Below, in pieces: positions 49,888 to 62,611 of a DNA stretch of 64,000 bases. Origin of the DNA: Globisporangium splendens (taxonomy: Eukaryota; Oomycota; Peronosporomycetes; Pythiales; Pythiaceae); contig VFIW01000011.1 in NCBI GenBank assembly GCA_006386115.1, forward strand, positions 248,001-312,000, given 5' to 3'. Positions within the stretch are counted from its first letter, which is position 1, and the number at the start of each line of letters is the position of its first letter. A program made the translations under genes and the position numbers. Below the pieces are notes generated by a model. That model was not told the DNA's origin, searched no databases, and saw nothing but the letters and a program-made list of their open reading frames with translations.

Positions 49888-52800
49888 ACTATATCAAGAG
49901 ACTTGGATTTGATCTGACAGCCATGTCTTTTTCAAAAGCCATTCAACTCCGAGCGTAGGTACGTCACACTCTGGTTGCGTCCTTCTTCTTTCTCAGCGCT
50001 TTCGTCTTCCTCTTCCAGGTCGTTGCAGAAGATCTCCTCGACGCTGATGCCCTCCGACAAGTGCGAGTCGGTCGCGAGCTCGTGGACGTACTCTTTGTTG
50101 TCGCTGATGGCTGCGTTTGTATCACAGCAAAAGGTTGAGTCAGCATCGAAAATGGTTTGCACGGCCAGAAAATAAGCGACGTACCATACGAAGGGCAGCC
50201 AACGATCCAGTGCGCAGCGCTGTATTGCTCGGGCGCTGAGACCGAGCGCCGAGTTCGCCGCTTCGGGGAATTGCTGCTCCCCAGGGGCTCGCGTTTGACG
50301 AGTGCGGCCTGGAACTTGTCGCGCAACGCTGGTTTGACACGCGGATCGTTGACTTTTTCGCGCAAGATCGACGTTGGGATCGCTAAAGTGAGGGAAGCAA
50401 CGGCAGCAGCACAAATGTAAGTTCCACAGTTCCATGAATGCGTGGTTCGTGACAATCTTGCAGGGAGAAGAAGCACACCATCAAAGTAGTTGGGGATCCC
50501 CTTGGCGACTTTGGATTTCTGCATCAGGCGCGTGAGCATCGGGCACATGCTTTGCAGCAGCGATGGGCAGTACTCGAACAGCAGGATGCGAAGCGCCACA
50601 ACCAGACAGAACACGACGAAAAACGCAAAGAGCACGACGATCTGCGCGTGTGAGTCGCGACCAAATCTCGCCATGCGCGACCGTCTCGAACTCTGGGATA
50701 CCGTCACCGATAGAACTCGTGGTCGTGCTCGAGGCGAGTTCGCTCGTGATATCGTCAGGCTACACTTCCCACAGGCAACTAGCGGTGAGTGCCTCTGTTT
50801 TCTGTGAGGCACAGTGAGGTAGGTTGTTTGCTTTATGACATACCGATTGGAAGATCATGGCGTTGGAGAACATCCACATCGCGACAACCGAGTGAAGCAG
50901 CACGGCGTACGGGAGTAGTGAACCAGCCGCGGTTGCGACTTGGCGATCGTAGAGGGGCGGTGACCGCGCGATCCGAAGGAAAGCTAATAGCAAACGTGCC
51001 AAAGAGCAGCAACATAAGGTGAGAACGTGGAGTGGACAGCATGTGGTGACTCCAGCAAGAACGTACTGAATTTGTCAGCCCAGTACGTCATGAGCATCGC
51101 AAAGAATCCGGCGAGGTGGAGCAGCGGCATTCCAGCAGAGAACTAGAGCAAGTGACATGGCAACATTCCAATTCAGTACGGCGTCAGAAAGAGACTTCCT
51201 CTCAAAGTCCAGGCATGTTTTCGTACCAGGTAGGTGATGAAAATCGACGTCAGCGTCTGTGCGTAGCGCGCGGCGAGGTCGAACTTTGGACCGCGGTAGA
51301 GCGCGTCCAAGTCGCGTTGCGTGTCCTGCCGCGTGATCGAGTAGTTGAAGGAGAAGCCGCGGTCATAGAATCGCTTCGCCTCCATGGCGACGTAGTGCAC
51401 GACGACGTACACGTGCGGACTGAACGCTTTGATGATCATCGTGAGCATGAGCGCGACGCCGACGTCGTTGTACCACGCGGGCGTGAAGTCGCTGTACTTG
51501 CCGTTCAGGATCGCGAACGAGCTCAGCGCGATGCTCTGGTCGTCCACAAAGTAGTTCAGGTTGGCGTTGATCACGACCATGAGCAGCGCCGTGTTGCAAA
51601 ACTGCGCGAGAAACACTTTGGTGATGCGCGACACGACCTGGCTCGACTCGGTGTGGTGCTTCTCCATGGCCACGAGCACGTTGAGGATCCGCGCCAGCAG
51701 CACGTTGACGAGCACGGCCATGACGACCGAGAGCATCGACAGCAGCTGCGTCTTGATGAACGACGTCGCCCACGTCTTGCAGTAAAATTCGTCGCGGTTC
51801 GTCACAGGGTTGAAGAACGCCTCCTGGGTCATCGCGCGGAACGAACTACAGGCAACAAGAGCAAGAGAAGAAATGAGAAACTGAGTCCAACAAAGTGAAA
51901 ATGGAAGAGGAGAAACATACTCGGCTGCGAGCACGTTTTTGCAAAAGCACTCGACAAGCGCCTTGTACGGCACGAGCCCCGTTTGCTTTTCGAGTTCATC
52001 CTGAACGACCGCTTCTTTCGTGACCTCAGCGGGGCAGCTCGTGGGGCGACCAAACTCGCGCTCGAGCTTGGTCTTTTGCAGCTTCGCGAGGAAGATCAGC
52101 ACGAAACTCACAAAGAGCACGGCCAACGTGATCAGCCCGACGATCTAGCGAGGAAGCAGCCAACAGCCAGTCAATAGTGATCAGCGACAGACTCAAATGC
52201 ATGGCATGACGAAGGAGGGAATCACCAACTACATACCGCTTGCCGGAGCATGCGCTCCCAGAATGGGTGGTGCAGGTTCTCCCAGACAATGTCGCTTGGG
52301 TCCGGCGCCGGGCGGAAGCGAAGCCGCTTGCCGCGCAACCGCTTGCGACTCGGCTGGAACAAGCGATAGAGCACACCCAGGTCCGGGTATTCCTACAGAC
52401 ACCGGTGGAAACCTTCCTCTTCTTCAAACGTGATGAACGCCGTGACGGCCTGAGCCGACGCACGCTGCGTGTGCTTGGCGTTCCAGCGGTACAGGCGCGC
52501 GTTGTGGCGCATGAGTTTGGTCTCCAGTCGCTGGATCTTTTTCTCGTGGCGCTTGCTCCGCAATTCGAATATGCGCGGCGCAAGGCGGGACCGCAGCATG
52601 CGCACTTTTTCGTACCGCTGCAGCGCAACATCGAGTCGCCGCACGACGGCGCCGCGGTTGCGCAGCAGCTTGAGGTGGCCGGACGTGTTCATCCCGAATT
52701 GGATGTCGACGATGCGGACCCGATCGAGGTCCACAGCGTATCGCGGTGAATTCGTCAACAGCGTCTCGAGGTGCACGCGGATCTACGTGGTTGGTGTAAA

Positions 52801-54720
52801 CGCATCAGTACTGACGCGAGACAAGACATGACATGGCATCCGTTCTTTGAGCGTACCTCTTCACGGAGCTTGCCGACGTGCTTGTGGCGCGGTAAATGCA
52901 CGAGCTGCACCGTGTAGTCGAGCGCCTTGATCTGGTCTTTCGTGATGCGCTCGACGTTTTCCTGCTCCTTGCGCTTCATCCAGACCACGATGAGGAAAGA
53001 GAACACGCTGCACGCAATGTCGCATCCGACTGCAAGCCCGAGAAAGTCCTGACGCTGTTGAACACACACAAAAAGTCACAAAAGCCAAAAGGTTAAAGCC
53101 CATTGTCACCATCATTGGCGGCTTCACCACACTTCACGTACGCTGATGGAATCCCATCCGACGATCTTGAGGCTCCACTCGTTGGACAAGTCGATGCGCG
53201 TCGTGAAGCACCGCGCGTACACGATGAGGCTGTGGTCGTTGCTTGGACACCGACTGTAGTCGCTGTGGTCGTTGATCCCCGCGTGGCAGATCGTACCTGG
53301 AGTCGTCGACGTGTCATTGCTGGTGGAGCTGCTTTTGCTGCTTTCGGGACACGACGTCGCGTACTGTTCGTCCACTTTCCACTCGTAGACTCGGTCCTCC
53401 TGGACTTCCATGGCACAGCTTTTCTTGCCGAGACAGAGTCCATCCACGATCGCCTGGATCGTGTGCGAGCCGCACTTGCGTGTCGTGCGGATCTTCATGT
53501 CGTCGAAGTTCGGTCGTGCAGTTTTCCACGGCCGAGCATGACCGCACGGCTTGGCCGCGGCACTTGCCGGACCCAGCGGCAACCTTGTTGATCTCGGGGC
53601 ATGAGCAGCTCCCCTGTGACTGCTGCGTCGAGTACACGACCTTGACAAAGCCGATCTCGCCCGCAGGGCACGTCAACGACAGCGCGCCGCCGACGGCGAC
53701 CTGGTCGCAGAGACTGCTTGACTCGTGGAGGTGGCCGATGCTCGTCATGCTGAGGATCATGGGGAAGTTCTGCTTGGCGAGCATCTGGAACTCGGCGAGC
53801 GAGCCTGTACCGCCGACGATGAAGATCACGAGCGCCGGCGCGCTGAGCACCACGAGCACGAAGGAGAGCCACGTCATGACCTTGAGGTACTTGAAGTAGA
53901 GCGTCATGCCGACGCCGTAGGGACTGAGTACGATCGAGTCTGTCGGCAGCCGGTGGAACGCGTGCGCGCCGAAGTCCGTGCTCAGCGGGTACGTCTCGGG
54001 CTTGGGATTGCCGCGGGCATCGAACTCCGTCGTGGAGTACCGCATCGGGTGCGTCTCGCCGCGGTCGTGCAGCATCTTGGCATACGAGAGGTACTTGAGC
54101 TCCTTGGTGCCACAATCTGGTGGGTATCCACCTAGTTGTGGGTCCAAACGTGGCGAGAGAGGTGGTGCCAAGTTGTCTTTGCTGATGGATGACGCCGCTG
54201 GGGGCATGTTGATAGCAAAGGATCGCATTGGACTCTGCTGCTGCGAGCGTGTGGGTTCACTAACGCGATACTCGTCCTGAGGAGGATCATCCGCCAACAA
54301 ATGCAGCGATGACATACTTGATGACAACGGTCCGACATGGCATCAGCTACCACTGACGGACGAGACCAAGATGACGGCGGCAGTCCTGAGACCGTTTGGG
54401 AATGTGGAGAGAGACATCCTCTTTTTCCAGCGAGTGCGAACCGAACGGCGCGCACCACACAGGAGCAGCAGCAGAAGCGTTGAGCAATAGGAGAATGGTC
54501 CCCTCGGTTGGGAAGTTTCGCTAAAAGATAATGGACCGCGTCGCTTGAATGGCTTTGTCAAGGCACACTAATGCCGTGCGTTGCATGGAGAAGCCATAGG
54601 GAACCTCCTCTTTAGACATTGTTCGATACAATCGAGTGGAGCTCCATGACAATCTCTCGCTCTCTGCCTCTCGTCTAATACCAGCGACACTACCAGCACC
54701 GATCCAATGGATCCGAACAG
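49888..54720. repeat. Right arm of the inverted duplication
   Basis: Reverse-complement partner of 28564-33449. The near-identical core is 49888 to about 54315. The outer part to about 54720 (the promoter side of the gene) is alignable but diverged. Confidence 0.9.
49932..54315 (-). CDS. OSCA/CSC1-like channel with SUEL-lectin-like region, right copy
   Basis: Near-identical copy of the gene at 28986-33405. Exon positions follow by subtracting the left coordinates from 83,337 (for example last exon 50110-49932, lectin-core exon 53492-53142). The first in-frame Met is MSSLHLLADDP; an upstream stop removes the N-terminal extension present in the left copy. Visible coding changes relative to the left copy: Phe to Ser twice (left positions 29473 and 30338), Val to Ile (31193), Ser to Phe (31245), Asn to Lys (31909) and Asp to Asn (31991), against few synonymous changes. 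It shares both the ambiguous 55-nt segment and the exon 9 frame change. The stop lies 168 bp from that of the P4-ATPase (convergent). Confidence 0.7.
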
Positions 54721-54929
54721 CTTGGGGCAACATCCAGAGGCGTGTGAGCTTTCTCTCTCACGTGGCGTCCACTGAAACGGAGCAGCTTGTCGGTGGCGTG
54801 GTTCTAGTTTGCTCTCTTAATCACAGTCGAAACCGCTTAACGATACTTTTGTTTCAAGTGGTTTCATACAGGACATCCTATCCAGTTCGGATTCAGGTCA
54901 ACCTATGCACACAAGACATCCTGCAGACG

Positions 54930-57900
54930 CTACTGGGTGTACAAGTGGATGGTTGGCTTGCCAGGCGAGGCCATTTCCACTTTCTTCGTGTCAGCACTTG
55001 GAATTTCGTCATCCACGTAGAAAAACTGAGCGCATGACAACGGCAAAGCACCCACAGTTAGCCATGGTCCACAAAAATACCTTGAAGCAAAGCGTACCTG
55101 GATGTCTTCCAAGTCGAGTGACCGAATGAGGTACACTTTGTTAGCCACGAGCACATCCATTTGGTCGAATGGCATTCTACAGGGAACAACACAGCAAAGT
55201 TTCCAATCAATAACCTTTCTCTGCAAATGCCACATTCAGCCTCATACCTCAATTCCAGCGCTTCCTGGCCACGGATCGCAGCTTCCGACTTGACAAACGC
55301 CGCAAACTGCATCACGTTCTTGGTCATTCTCTGCAGACTGGCGTCCTTCGCGACCTCTTCCTTCAGGAGCTTCATGAAATCCGCAGGAAACTCCTTCGTC
55401 TCGGTATTAAACACGCTATTCATGAACATCAGCACTTTTTGCTGCCACTTCGGGAACTCGGACGACAAGTACACTTGGGCGTGGGTTGGCTTGGGTGAAG
55501 CATCCGCAGCTGCACGACCCACACCCTTTTTGCCCTTTTTCGGAGCGCCGCTGCCCTTGATGAGCGCTTCACGGAAGGCGCGAACCGTCTTGTTCAAGAA
55601 ATCACTCGCACGCAAGAGTGCAAAGTCCACTTCGTCAGCCTGAGGCCACGACGCGACCGACACGAAGCCCTCTTTCCCGATAAGCGTCCACACATGCTCG
55701 CAAAAGTGAGGCGTGATCGGCGAGAGCATGACGATCTGGGCTTCGATGAAGCGCATAATCACGTCATGGTGCATGGCCACTTGACCGCGGGAGCAGATCT
55801 CACGGTACGAGTCCCGCGCAATCTGGAACTCGAAGAATCCCGTGTGGAGACCTTCACGCCACAGCAGGCGATCATAGTACTTGGCCGTTTCGTTGATCAA
55901 GTTGCTCATTTGGTGCATAAACACCTGGTCGCTAAACTGCAGCTCGCCTGTACGCAGTGACGCTGCTTCGTCGCAGGTCTTCCTGATCCACTCTTCTTCG
56001 CTCGTGAGGCGCAAGATCGCCGTCTTGCACGTCTCCAGCGCATAGTTGGCATCGTCCATGCCGTCGCCCGCATCGGCGCATGCAAACCGCGTGGCATCGG
56101 CGCCAAACTCCTTGGCGCAATCCTTGAGCGTCAGAAAGTTGCCCGCCGACTTGGACATTTTTTTGCCGTCGACGAGAACGTGGCCATTCGTAAAGATACC
56201 ACGAGGCCACTTGGACGGATCGTCCCGCCAGATCTCTGCGTGGTTGTACAGACACATGGTCAAGTGGTTCCGAATCAAATCCTTCCCAGACGCACGGATG
56301 TCCACGGGATACCAGTACTCAAACTCGGCGCGCAGCTTCTCCAAGACCGCGATGGGGATCGTCGACTCTGTCGGTGGTGCATGGCGCAGGAAAATGTAAT
56401 CAAACACTTCCTTTGTCAATTGCTCGGGCTTGATCCCGTGTGGGCCATACTGCGAGCCATCCAAGTTCGCTTGCAAGTGGTGCGCAATGGTGTAGTACGC
56501 CATGTAAATGGTCGTGTCTGAGAGCGACTCGACGACGAACTGAGGGTCCCACGGCAATTTGGTGCCCAGCCCAGCTTGCCGACATGGCGCCCATTCCTTG
56601 AGCCACTCCAGCGTCGCCTTGTATTCGCCCAACGCAATCGGGTTGTACGCATCGAACGTCGCCGGGTCGCTGATGTGTTCCAGCACACGTTGCTTCCAGT
56701 CCTCCGCGCCGTACGTGAGGTACCATTGGTCCAAGTGGGCGACCACGCATTCGTCCCCACTGCGCGACATCACGAGCGATTCCGGTTCCCAGTACGGGAT
56801 GGCGTCGCCAGCGTCGAGCAACTCTTGGCGCGCAAACGGCTTGGCGTCGCAGACCTTCTTGCCCTTTTGCGAGCCCACGAGCAGCACACCTTCGTAAAAC
56901 CCCTTCAAGTACACCAATTCCTTGGCCTTGAGGAGCTTCTCCTTGTCGTTTTGCGACGCAATCTTGAGATCATCGCACACCTTTTGCGCCGCGAGCTCAC
57001 CATAGCCAGGGATGTCAATGATGGCCACGATTTCAAACGGCAGCACCATGTGATCCGCAATGTTGTACTTTTCACGAAGCGCGGGCTTTTGCTTCAGGTC
57101 ACGGAACGCCGCGTAATCGTCAGGGGAATCTGATGGCACGCTCATGACGATGCCTGTGCCTTTGCCCATCGAGATGACGAGCAATGGCAGCGCATACACC
57201 GTCTTGTAGTGAGCGCTTGGCGGTGAGAGCGGCAAGCCCAGCAGATCCCATCCTTTGAGCTCCAGGAGACACTCTTCTTGGCCCCACTTGCGCGAGTACT
57301 CTTGATGAGCCAGATTCTTCGCCGCGCGGTGGCTAATGATAAACACGTCGTTGTCGTTGATCAAGAACGCGCCGTAGTCGCCGTCAGGGAGCACGAAGCA
57401 GTTCGTTTGCCCAAACACGGTTTCGGGACGAAGTGTTGCTGCTCCCAGGTACACGTTCTTGCCAGCCAAAGACGCCATTTTCTCGGGGAACGGCTCTTGC
57501 ACCCGGAGTTTCACGAGCGTGTACTCCTGCGGACCGACACCTTCGCCCGACGCACGGTCATGGTCCGCACAGTTTTGCTTGTCGATCGTCGAGTACACGT
57601 TCGGACGCTTGCCGCGGCTCACGCGACCACGTTCCTTGAGCGTATTCAACTGCCAACGGACGAACGCATCGAAGAATGGGTTCACGTCTGTCGTGATGAA
57701 CGACCGGCGCCAGTCGATGTTCAACCCAAAGCGCTTCAGATCGGCAACAGCGTGTGGAGAAAAGTACTGCAACCAGTGCAGTGGCTCGGCAAAGCTCGGG
57801 ATTTCGTCTTCCGGGATGTTCGAGAGCTTCAAGATATCGTACTGGTGCACGATGCCGCCGGTCTTCGCCATGACCTTGGACTTCTTGCCCTTGGCCTTGT

Positions 57901-58351
57901 TCTCCGAGCCTTCGATCTTCTTTCCCTTCGCCTCTACTGGCTGCTTGACGTCCTCATCCACGACAAAGTTTGGCGGGTTCCCGTAGGTCTCGAGCTCGTG
58001 CTTCAGCTTGTTCGCGGCGGACTGGATCGGCATGCCCGTGCAGTGGAACGCGAACGGGAACACGACGTTCTCGCCTTTCAGTCGGTGGTACCGCGACGCG
58101 AACTCGACCTTCGTCAGCGAGAACAAGTGGCCCACGTGCATGTAGCCGTTCATGTACGGGACCGGGAACGTGACCAGATACTTTGGCTTGGACGGATCGG
58201 GCTCGGATTCAAACACCTTCGCGGTGTCCCACTGCTCGCGCACTCTGTGCTCGATCGCGATCAAGTGGTCGCGACGCGCAAACTTCTTGGCGGCGGACGC
58301 GCTCGCATCGTCGAGTTGCACGGCCTGTAGCTGCGTCGTCACACTCTCCAT
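54930..58351 (-). CDS. Leucyl-tRNA synthetase, cytosolic
   Basis: Three exons: 58351-55248, 55176-55098 and 55025-54930; 1,092 residues, as for archaeal/eukaryotic-type LeuRS. It charges tRNA-Leu in the cytosol. HIGH-type motif PYMNGYMHVGH at about 65-75, a CP1 editing insertion containing the TLRPET motif (ATLRPETVFGQTN), and the KMSKS loop VDGKKMSKSAGNF at about residue 730. No N-terminal targeting peptide. The last two small exons encode MPFDQMDVLVANKVYLIRSL and the C-terminal FFYVDDEIP ... HLYTQ, matching the C-terminal domain of cytosolic enzymes. A deleted copy of this gene is present at 33510-33915. Divergent from the gene at 58967. Confidence 0.93.
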
Positions 58352-58966
58352 GGCTCTGGATTTGTCGGGTCGCTGTCGTTGTCGCTGCAGAGCAGATCTT
58401 GGATTGATGAGCGCTTTGTTTCTCTTGCGTAGCTCTTGGCGTTGCGCTCTACATGGACGGATGGTTCGGCTGCTACAGAGCGGTCCTTCTGGACACGCTC
58501 CGCTAAAAGTTTAGACCGCAATAAGACAGGCAGAAGCAGTGGACGTAGCCCGTGGGAAACGCGCGTTGCTACCGACCGCCCGCATCTCATCTAATCTCGA
58601 CACAATGATGAGCTCCAAGCAGCGATTGCCACCACATGGATCACATCCTCATCTAATCGCGAAAAAACGATGAGGATATTCAGGGCCACCTGCAAATGTA
58701 GGAGGCATTCTATATTCAGGACAGCAGATGTGTATTCTAGTGCGAGACCTTTAATTTAGGGCAATTGGGGTCATGTTCAAAAACACGACACACGGATTTT
58801 CATCCAATCAATGTTCTATTCAGTCAAATCAATCACCCATTTTGCGGCACATGATTCGCTAAAAAGACGACATACAGTTGACGCCCATCGCCACGTGCGT
58901 TGCGTTGCTCTGAACCGCAACGTAGCGCGTAGTGCGAAGGAAGCATCGAGAAGGAAGAAAACAAGC
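58352..58966. other. Divergent intergenic/promoter region
   Basis: Holds the promoters of LeuRS and of the acidic-protein gene. A tcacccattttgcgg stretch at 58833-58847 resembles an oomycete initiator/FPR for the plus-strand gene. Nothing else was recognised. Confidence 0.45.
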
Positions 58967-60958
58967 ATGGCGTCTCGGCCGCTGCCCCCAGGACGCCGCG
59001 GCCGTGCACCGCGCACGGTGTCGGGACTCTCGCACCTCCCGCAGGCCGTGACCCTCGAGGTCCCGAGTGAAAGTCCCATCAGCAGCAGCTTCTCCGCCGC
59101 TGTGGAGACCAAACCCATTGCTGCAGAGAGCTGCGCTGCGGCACCGCCAAGAGCTCCCACGCCACCACCGCAGGAGATCGTCCCCGAGCCAGTGAAAGAG
59201 CAGCCCGAGCCTGTGGTGATTACGCCACCGGAACTGCCTGTTGCTGTCGCCTCATCAACTCCCCACGTAGTGAAGCAAGTGCACGAGGAGGAACGCAGCA
59301 GCGCGCGTAGTGTGGAGAAGACCGAGAGCGTCTCGTATGCACGCTCTTCGTGGCTCCATACTTCGGCTACTACAAGTGCTGCTGCTGTTAAAAAGCAAGT
59401 TGAAGCTGCTGCGCCAGTGATCCAAGCGGCTTCTGCGACAGTGGAGCATGCTGCCGTATTAAACCCTGCTGTTCCTGCTGTACCAACGCCATTGCTATCG
59501 CCAGCCCCAGCGCCTCAAGACGTGGAATTGGGAGAATATCACCCTTTCCACTTGCTCCTCCCCGTGGACGCAGTCCCTGAAGTACCGGAAGCCATCGACT
59601 GCATCTACGACGATGCGGCTGCGGAAATGCAGAAGCATATCATGAAAGTGGTCAAGAAACTGCTGGGCAGGGACAAGGCCAAGTTGGAGGATTTCAAGAT
59701 CAATTCGCGCTTGTTTGGTAACAATTTCATGGAAGCGTACGAGTACCTGGACTCGCTTGTGAAGGAGTTCAACGGGGTCCGAGCGCTACAACTCGTACCG
59801 TGTCTGTTGATGATTCAAGACGATTTCATGAAGCGGAGTGCTCTGCTGTTGGCTGCGAGAAACTACCGCATGCGAAACATGGCGACGCTCGAGGCCCAAT
59901 GCCAGCAATCTCGTGCGGCTGCAGCTACCCCACCAGCTCCAACTCCGACACCAGCTGCGACTCACGTGGCGAAGCTTGTGGTATCCCCTTCGCCCGAGAT
60001 CAAGCAGGAAAACGTCGCAGTCCCTTCGACTACTGCGGCGGAGAAACAAGATATGGACAGTAAACCGCACTCTGGCACTGAAGAGCGTTCAAGTTCGACG
60101 ACTGAATCGCTTTACAAGGAAACAGAAGAACTTGCTGTCAGCGCCATTGCTCGTCAGTCGCCTCAGAAGCACGAAAAGTCCCCTCTTCACGCTGCTGCTA
60201 CTGATGCCGTCCAAGCCAACGTTTTCGCTCATTCCTCTAGTGGACCACAGAAAGAAGTCGGTAATCCTTTTACAGCTCCAATTCAGCGTGTCGAAGACAG
60301 TGTCCCAGTTACCGAGATTGCCGAGGTTGTCGTCGATCTTAAAGCGGTATCAGCAGAGCGCGATGAAGAAATCAAGGATTCTTCTGCAGTGACTTCTGCC
60401 GTTTCACCTGCAGTCACAGCGGAGTCCCAATTATTTGGATCAGATGTTGCTGAAGAAACCGTGGCCGAGGTGTTCTCTCCTGTTGTTGTGAGTGAAGCTA
60501 GCGCAAGCGTTGTTGCTGACGCACCGGTGCTGGCTGAAGCGGCAGCACTTCCTGCCACCGCGAAGCCTGTCGAGTCTGTTCCCCGCGTTGTCTCCGTTCA
60601 ACCAAACCTAAGTATTGCTGTCAGCTCTGCGACTCGAACCGTGCCAACCGAGTCCGATAGCGCTCACGAAACGTCAAGCGACAACAGCTTCGTGGAAGCC
60701 GAAAGCCTCTTTGGTGAACGATTTTCAAGCAGCAGCATGTCGGACTCGGCTGAGAACCTGTTTGGTGAAAGCTTTTCGAGCACGTCAGCGCCAGTCGCGA
60801 ACTCGAATGGCTCAGGATCTGCGCCATCACCTGCTGCTGCGACGGCCACCGGCGTCTCAGTCCCGAAGCCTGTGCACTCGCAGCTTTTGTTTGGCTTCGC
60901 CACCGCTGGCGCAGACTCGGACTCGGACTCGGACGACTCGGGTTTTGAGTCGTCCTAA
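58967..60958 (+). CDS. Disordered acidic protein with ZNF598/Hel2-tail-like domain and LFG repeats
   Basis: 663 residues from MASRPLPPGRRG; an in-frame Met lies at 58811. Mostly low-complexity Pro/Ala/Val/Glu/Ser sequence. One folded segment (about residues 205-305: AEMQKHIMKVVKKLLGRDKA ... FKINSRLFGNNFMEAYEYLD ... LQLVPCLLMIQDDFMKRSAL) resembles the small helical domain found near the C-terminus of ZNF598/Hel2-type ubiquitin ligases and some other zinc-finger proteins. No RING or zinc finger is present here. The C-terminal third contains four LFG motifs (SQLFGSD, SLFGERFSS, NLFGESFSS, LLFGFAT), probably short linear binding motifs. It ends in an acidic DSDSDSDDSGF tail. Function unknown. Confidence 0.6.
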   Translation: MASRPLPPGRRGRAPRTVSGLSHLPQAVTLEVPSESPISSSFSAAVETKPIAAESCAAAPPRAPTPPPQEIVPEPVKEQPEPVVITPPELPVAVASSTPHVVKQVHEEERSSARSVEKTESVSYARSSWLHTSATTSAAAVKKQVEAAAPVIQAASATVEHAAVLNPAVPAVPTPLLSPAPAPQDVELGEYHPFHLLLPVDAVPEVPEAIDCIYDDAAAEMQKHIMKVVKKLLGRDKAKLEDFKINSRLFGNNFMEAYEYLDSLVKEFNGVRALQLVPCLLMIQDDFMKRSALLLAARNYRMRNMATLEAQCQQSRAAAATPPAPTPTPAATHVAKLVVSPSPEIKQENVAVPSTTAAEKQDMDSKPHSGTEERSSSTTESLYKETEELAVSAIARQSPQKHEKSPLHAAATDAVQANVFAHSSSGPQKEVGNPFTAPIQRVEDSVPVTEIAEVVVDLKAVSAERDEEIKDSSAVTSAVSPAVTAESQLFGSDVAEETVAEVFSPVVVSEASASVVADAPVLAEAAALPATAKPVESVPRVVSVQPNLSIAVSSATRTVPTESDSAHETSSDNSFVEAESLFGERFSSSSMSDSAENLFGESFSSTSAPVANSNGSGSAPSPAAATATGVSVPKPVHSQLLFGFATAGADSDSDSDDSGFESS

Positions 60959-61213
60959 ATGTTGTTATCTGTGAATAATTTACCACCACGAGAAAAGAGG
61001 GAAATCATAGGTCACGATTGAGAGGTGTTCATTCTTGAAGTCACTTGGCGAGGTTTCAAAAGAATGTGGTGTTGAAATTGTATACGCTGAGTCGTACTGC
61101 TTTATACGTTGTAACAACACTTATTAATTGTGGGAGACCAAACTGTATACTTGCACCTTCTCATGTTTTATGCCGAAAATGAGGAGAGCAAACACAATCA
61201 GAAGAGAAGAAGG

Positions 61214-62122
61214 ATGGCGCGTCGAACTGGACCGGCGCCGCCGCCGCTGCAGGGAAGCTTCCGCGTGGAGATGCTCGGCAGCCAGGAGTCGCTCGACCTC
61301 GACTGCGGCAAGTTCTTCACGGTATGTGGATGTCTGTCTGTGAAGGTGTACATGAGCAGCGACGAGGCTGAGAGGGTGGAGAGCTAAATGTGGGGGACGA
61401 CGGCATGCTCGCAGGAATACATTCTGCGCTGTACATGGATCGAGCGCGGCGGAACCCCAGAGGTGCGTAGTGAACTCTCGCTGTTGTGAGTCTGGGTATG
61501 CGCATTATATGTCGAGTTTCTGGTTGTTAGCATGTTCTTGTTGCGCATGTAGATTTGGGACGTGGTGCGTCGATACCGAGAGTTCAGTGCCGTCGACATT
61601 TTGGTAAGCAAGATGTAGCTTCGCAGGACCGTGTTGTCGGCATCAGATGCACCGACGGAAACTTTATGGCGAATGCCGCGCTCACGTCTGCGAATTACGC
61701 CAATGCAGCTGCGTGAAAAGTATCCGTCGCGCGCGCAGTTGTTCCCGTTCCTCCCGAGCAAAAAATACATTGGCTCGTCGCTTTCCGCCGACTTTGTCGA
61801 CAAGCGCCAGCGCGATCTCGGCTACTACGTGACGTCGATCCTGCACAGCTGTCCATTGGTATGTGCCATTCCGCCTTGCGTAATCTGTGATTGAATATGC
61901 ATCCCTCTGCGTATTCACGCGCTATCTCACGCTATTAAATTGTTATTCATTGGCGGCTTTCAGCTCGTTCAGGACGAGATCATCGACACATTCTTGGAGA
62001 TCAAGCGCCACATTCTGGAGCGCGCGCGCGACCAGGAGCGCCGGCGCCTCGGCGCGTCCTCGTTGTCCGCGTCCTTCGCTTCGTCCAACGGTTCGGGCTC
62101 GCTCCTGCGCGTTCAGGAATAG
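61214..62122 (+). CDS. Small PX-domain protein
   Basis: Five exons: 61214-61321, 61415-61462, 61553-61603, 61709-61858 and 61964-62122, all phase 0; 171 residues. The PX (phosphoinositide-binding) domain fills most of the protein: a first strand (FRVEMLGSQESLDLDCGKFF), EYILRCTW, then VRRYREFSAVDIL with the R-R-Y-x-E-F signature whose Arg contacts the 3-phosphate, LREKYPS, LPSKKYIGSS and the following helices. It should bind PI3P-type lipids on endosomes. A C-terminal helix (IIDTFLEIKRHILERARDQE) may dimerise. No BAR or other effector domain, so it is a minimal sorting-nexin-like adaptor. Confidence 0.8.
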
Positions 62123-62611
62123 CGGAGCACGCCCCAACAAGTCAATCCACCGCGTTCGTGTTTGTATATCGTAACAACAGCAGCAGCATATTTCCATGCA
62201 AGCATACAGATAAATGCCATTCTGATCGTCCATCCCATTGAAGCATCCATCTGGCAGCATTATGCAAATACATAAAAAAACCTCATGTCTACAACGTCGT
62301 TACAACTGACTCTGCCAGTCTATTAATACGGGAACCACTGAAGAAAAAAAACCTCGGGACAATGCGAAAACGACAGCGACCATCACTCTGCACGGCAAGA
62401 TTTTTGGGGACTCGCTGGGCACGAGTGTGCGCGCGTAAGGGAGGGGGGACTCGACGGACCGACCGCACGGGAAGCAGTGGCAGTGGGAAGCAGCGAGCGC
62501 GGTCTCTCTCTATACGGAAGCCGCGTACACATACGCACATACGGGCGCGTGCGGACGAGTTGCGAGCGCGGCGGGTCGTGTTGTCGTGGGTTGTGCGCAT
62601 TGGCATCGACT
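62123..62611. other. Intergenic, nothing recognised
   Basis: 489 bp between the PX gene and the Ser/Lys-rich gene; presumably the promoter of the latter. No specific element was recognised. Confidence 0.5.

Noticed and set aside
57278..58330. 350-codon plus-strand frame over LeuRS
   Set aside because: Antisense shadow of the synthetase N-terminal half.
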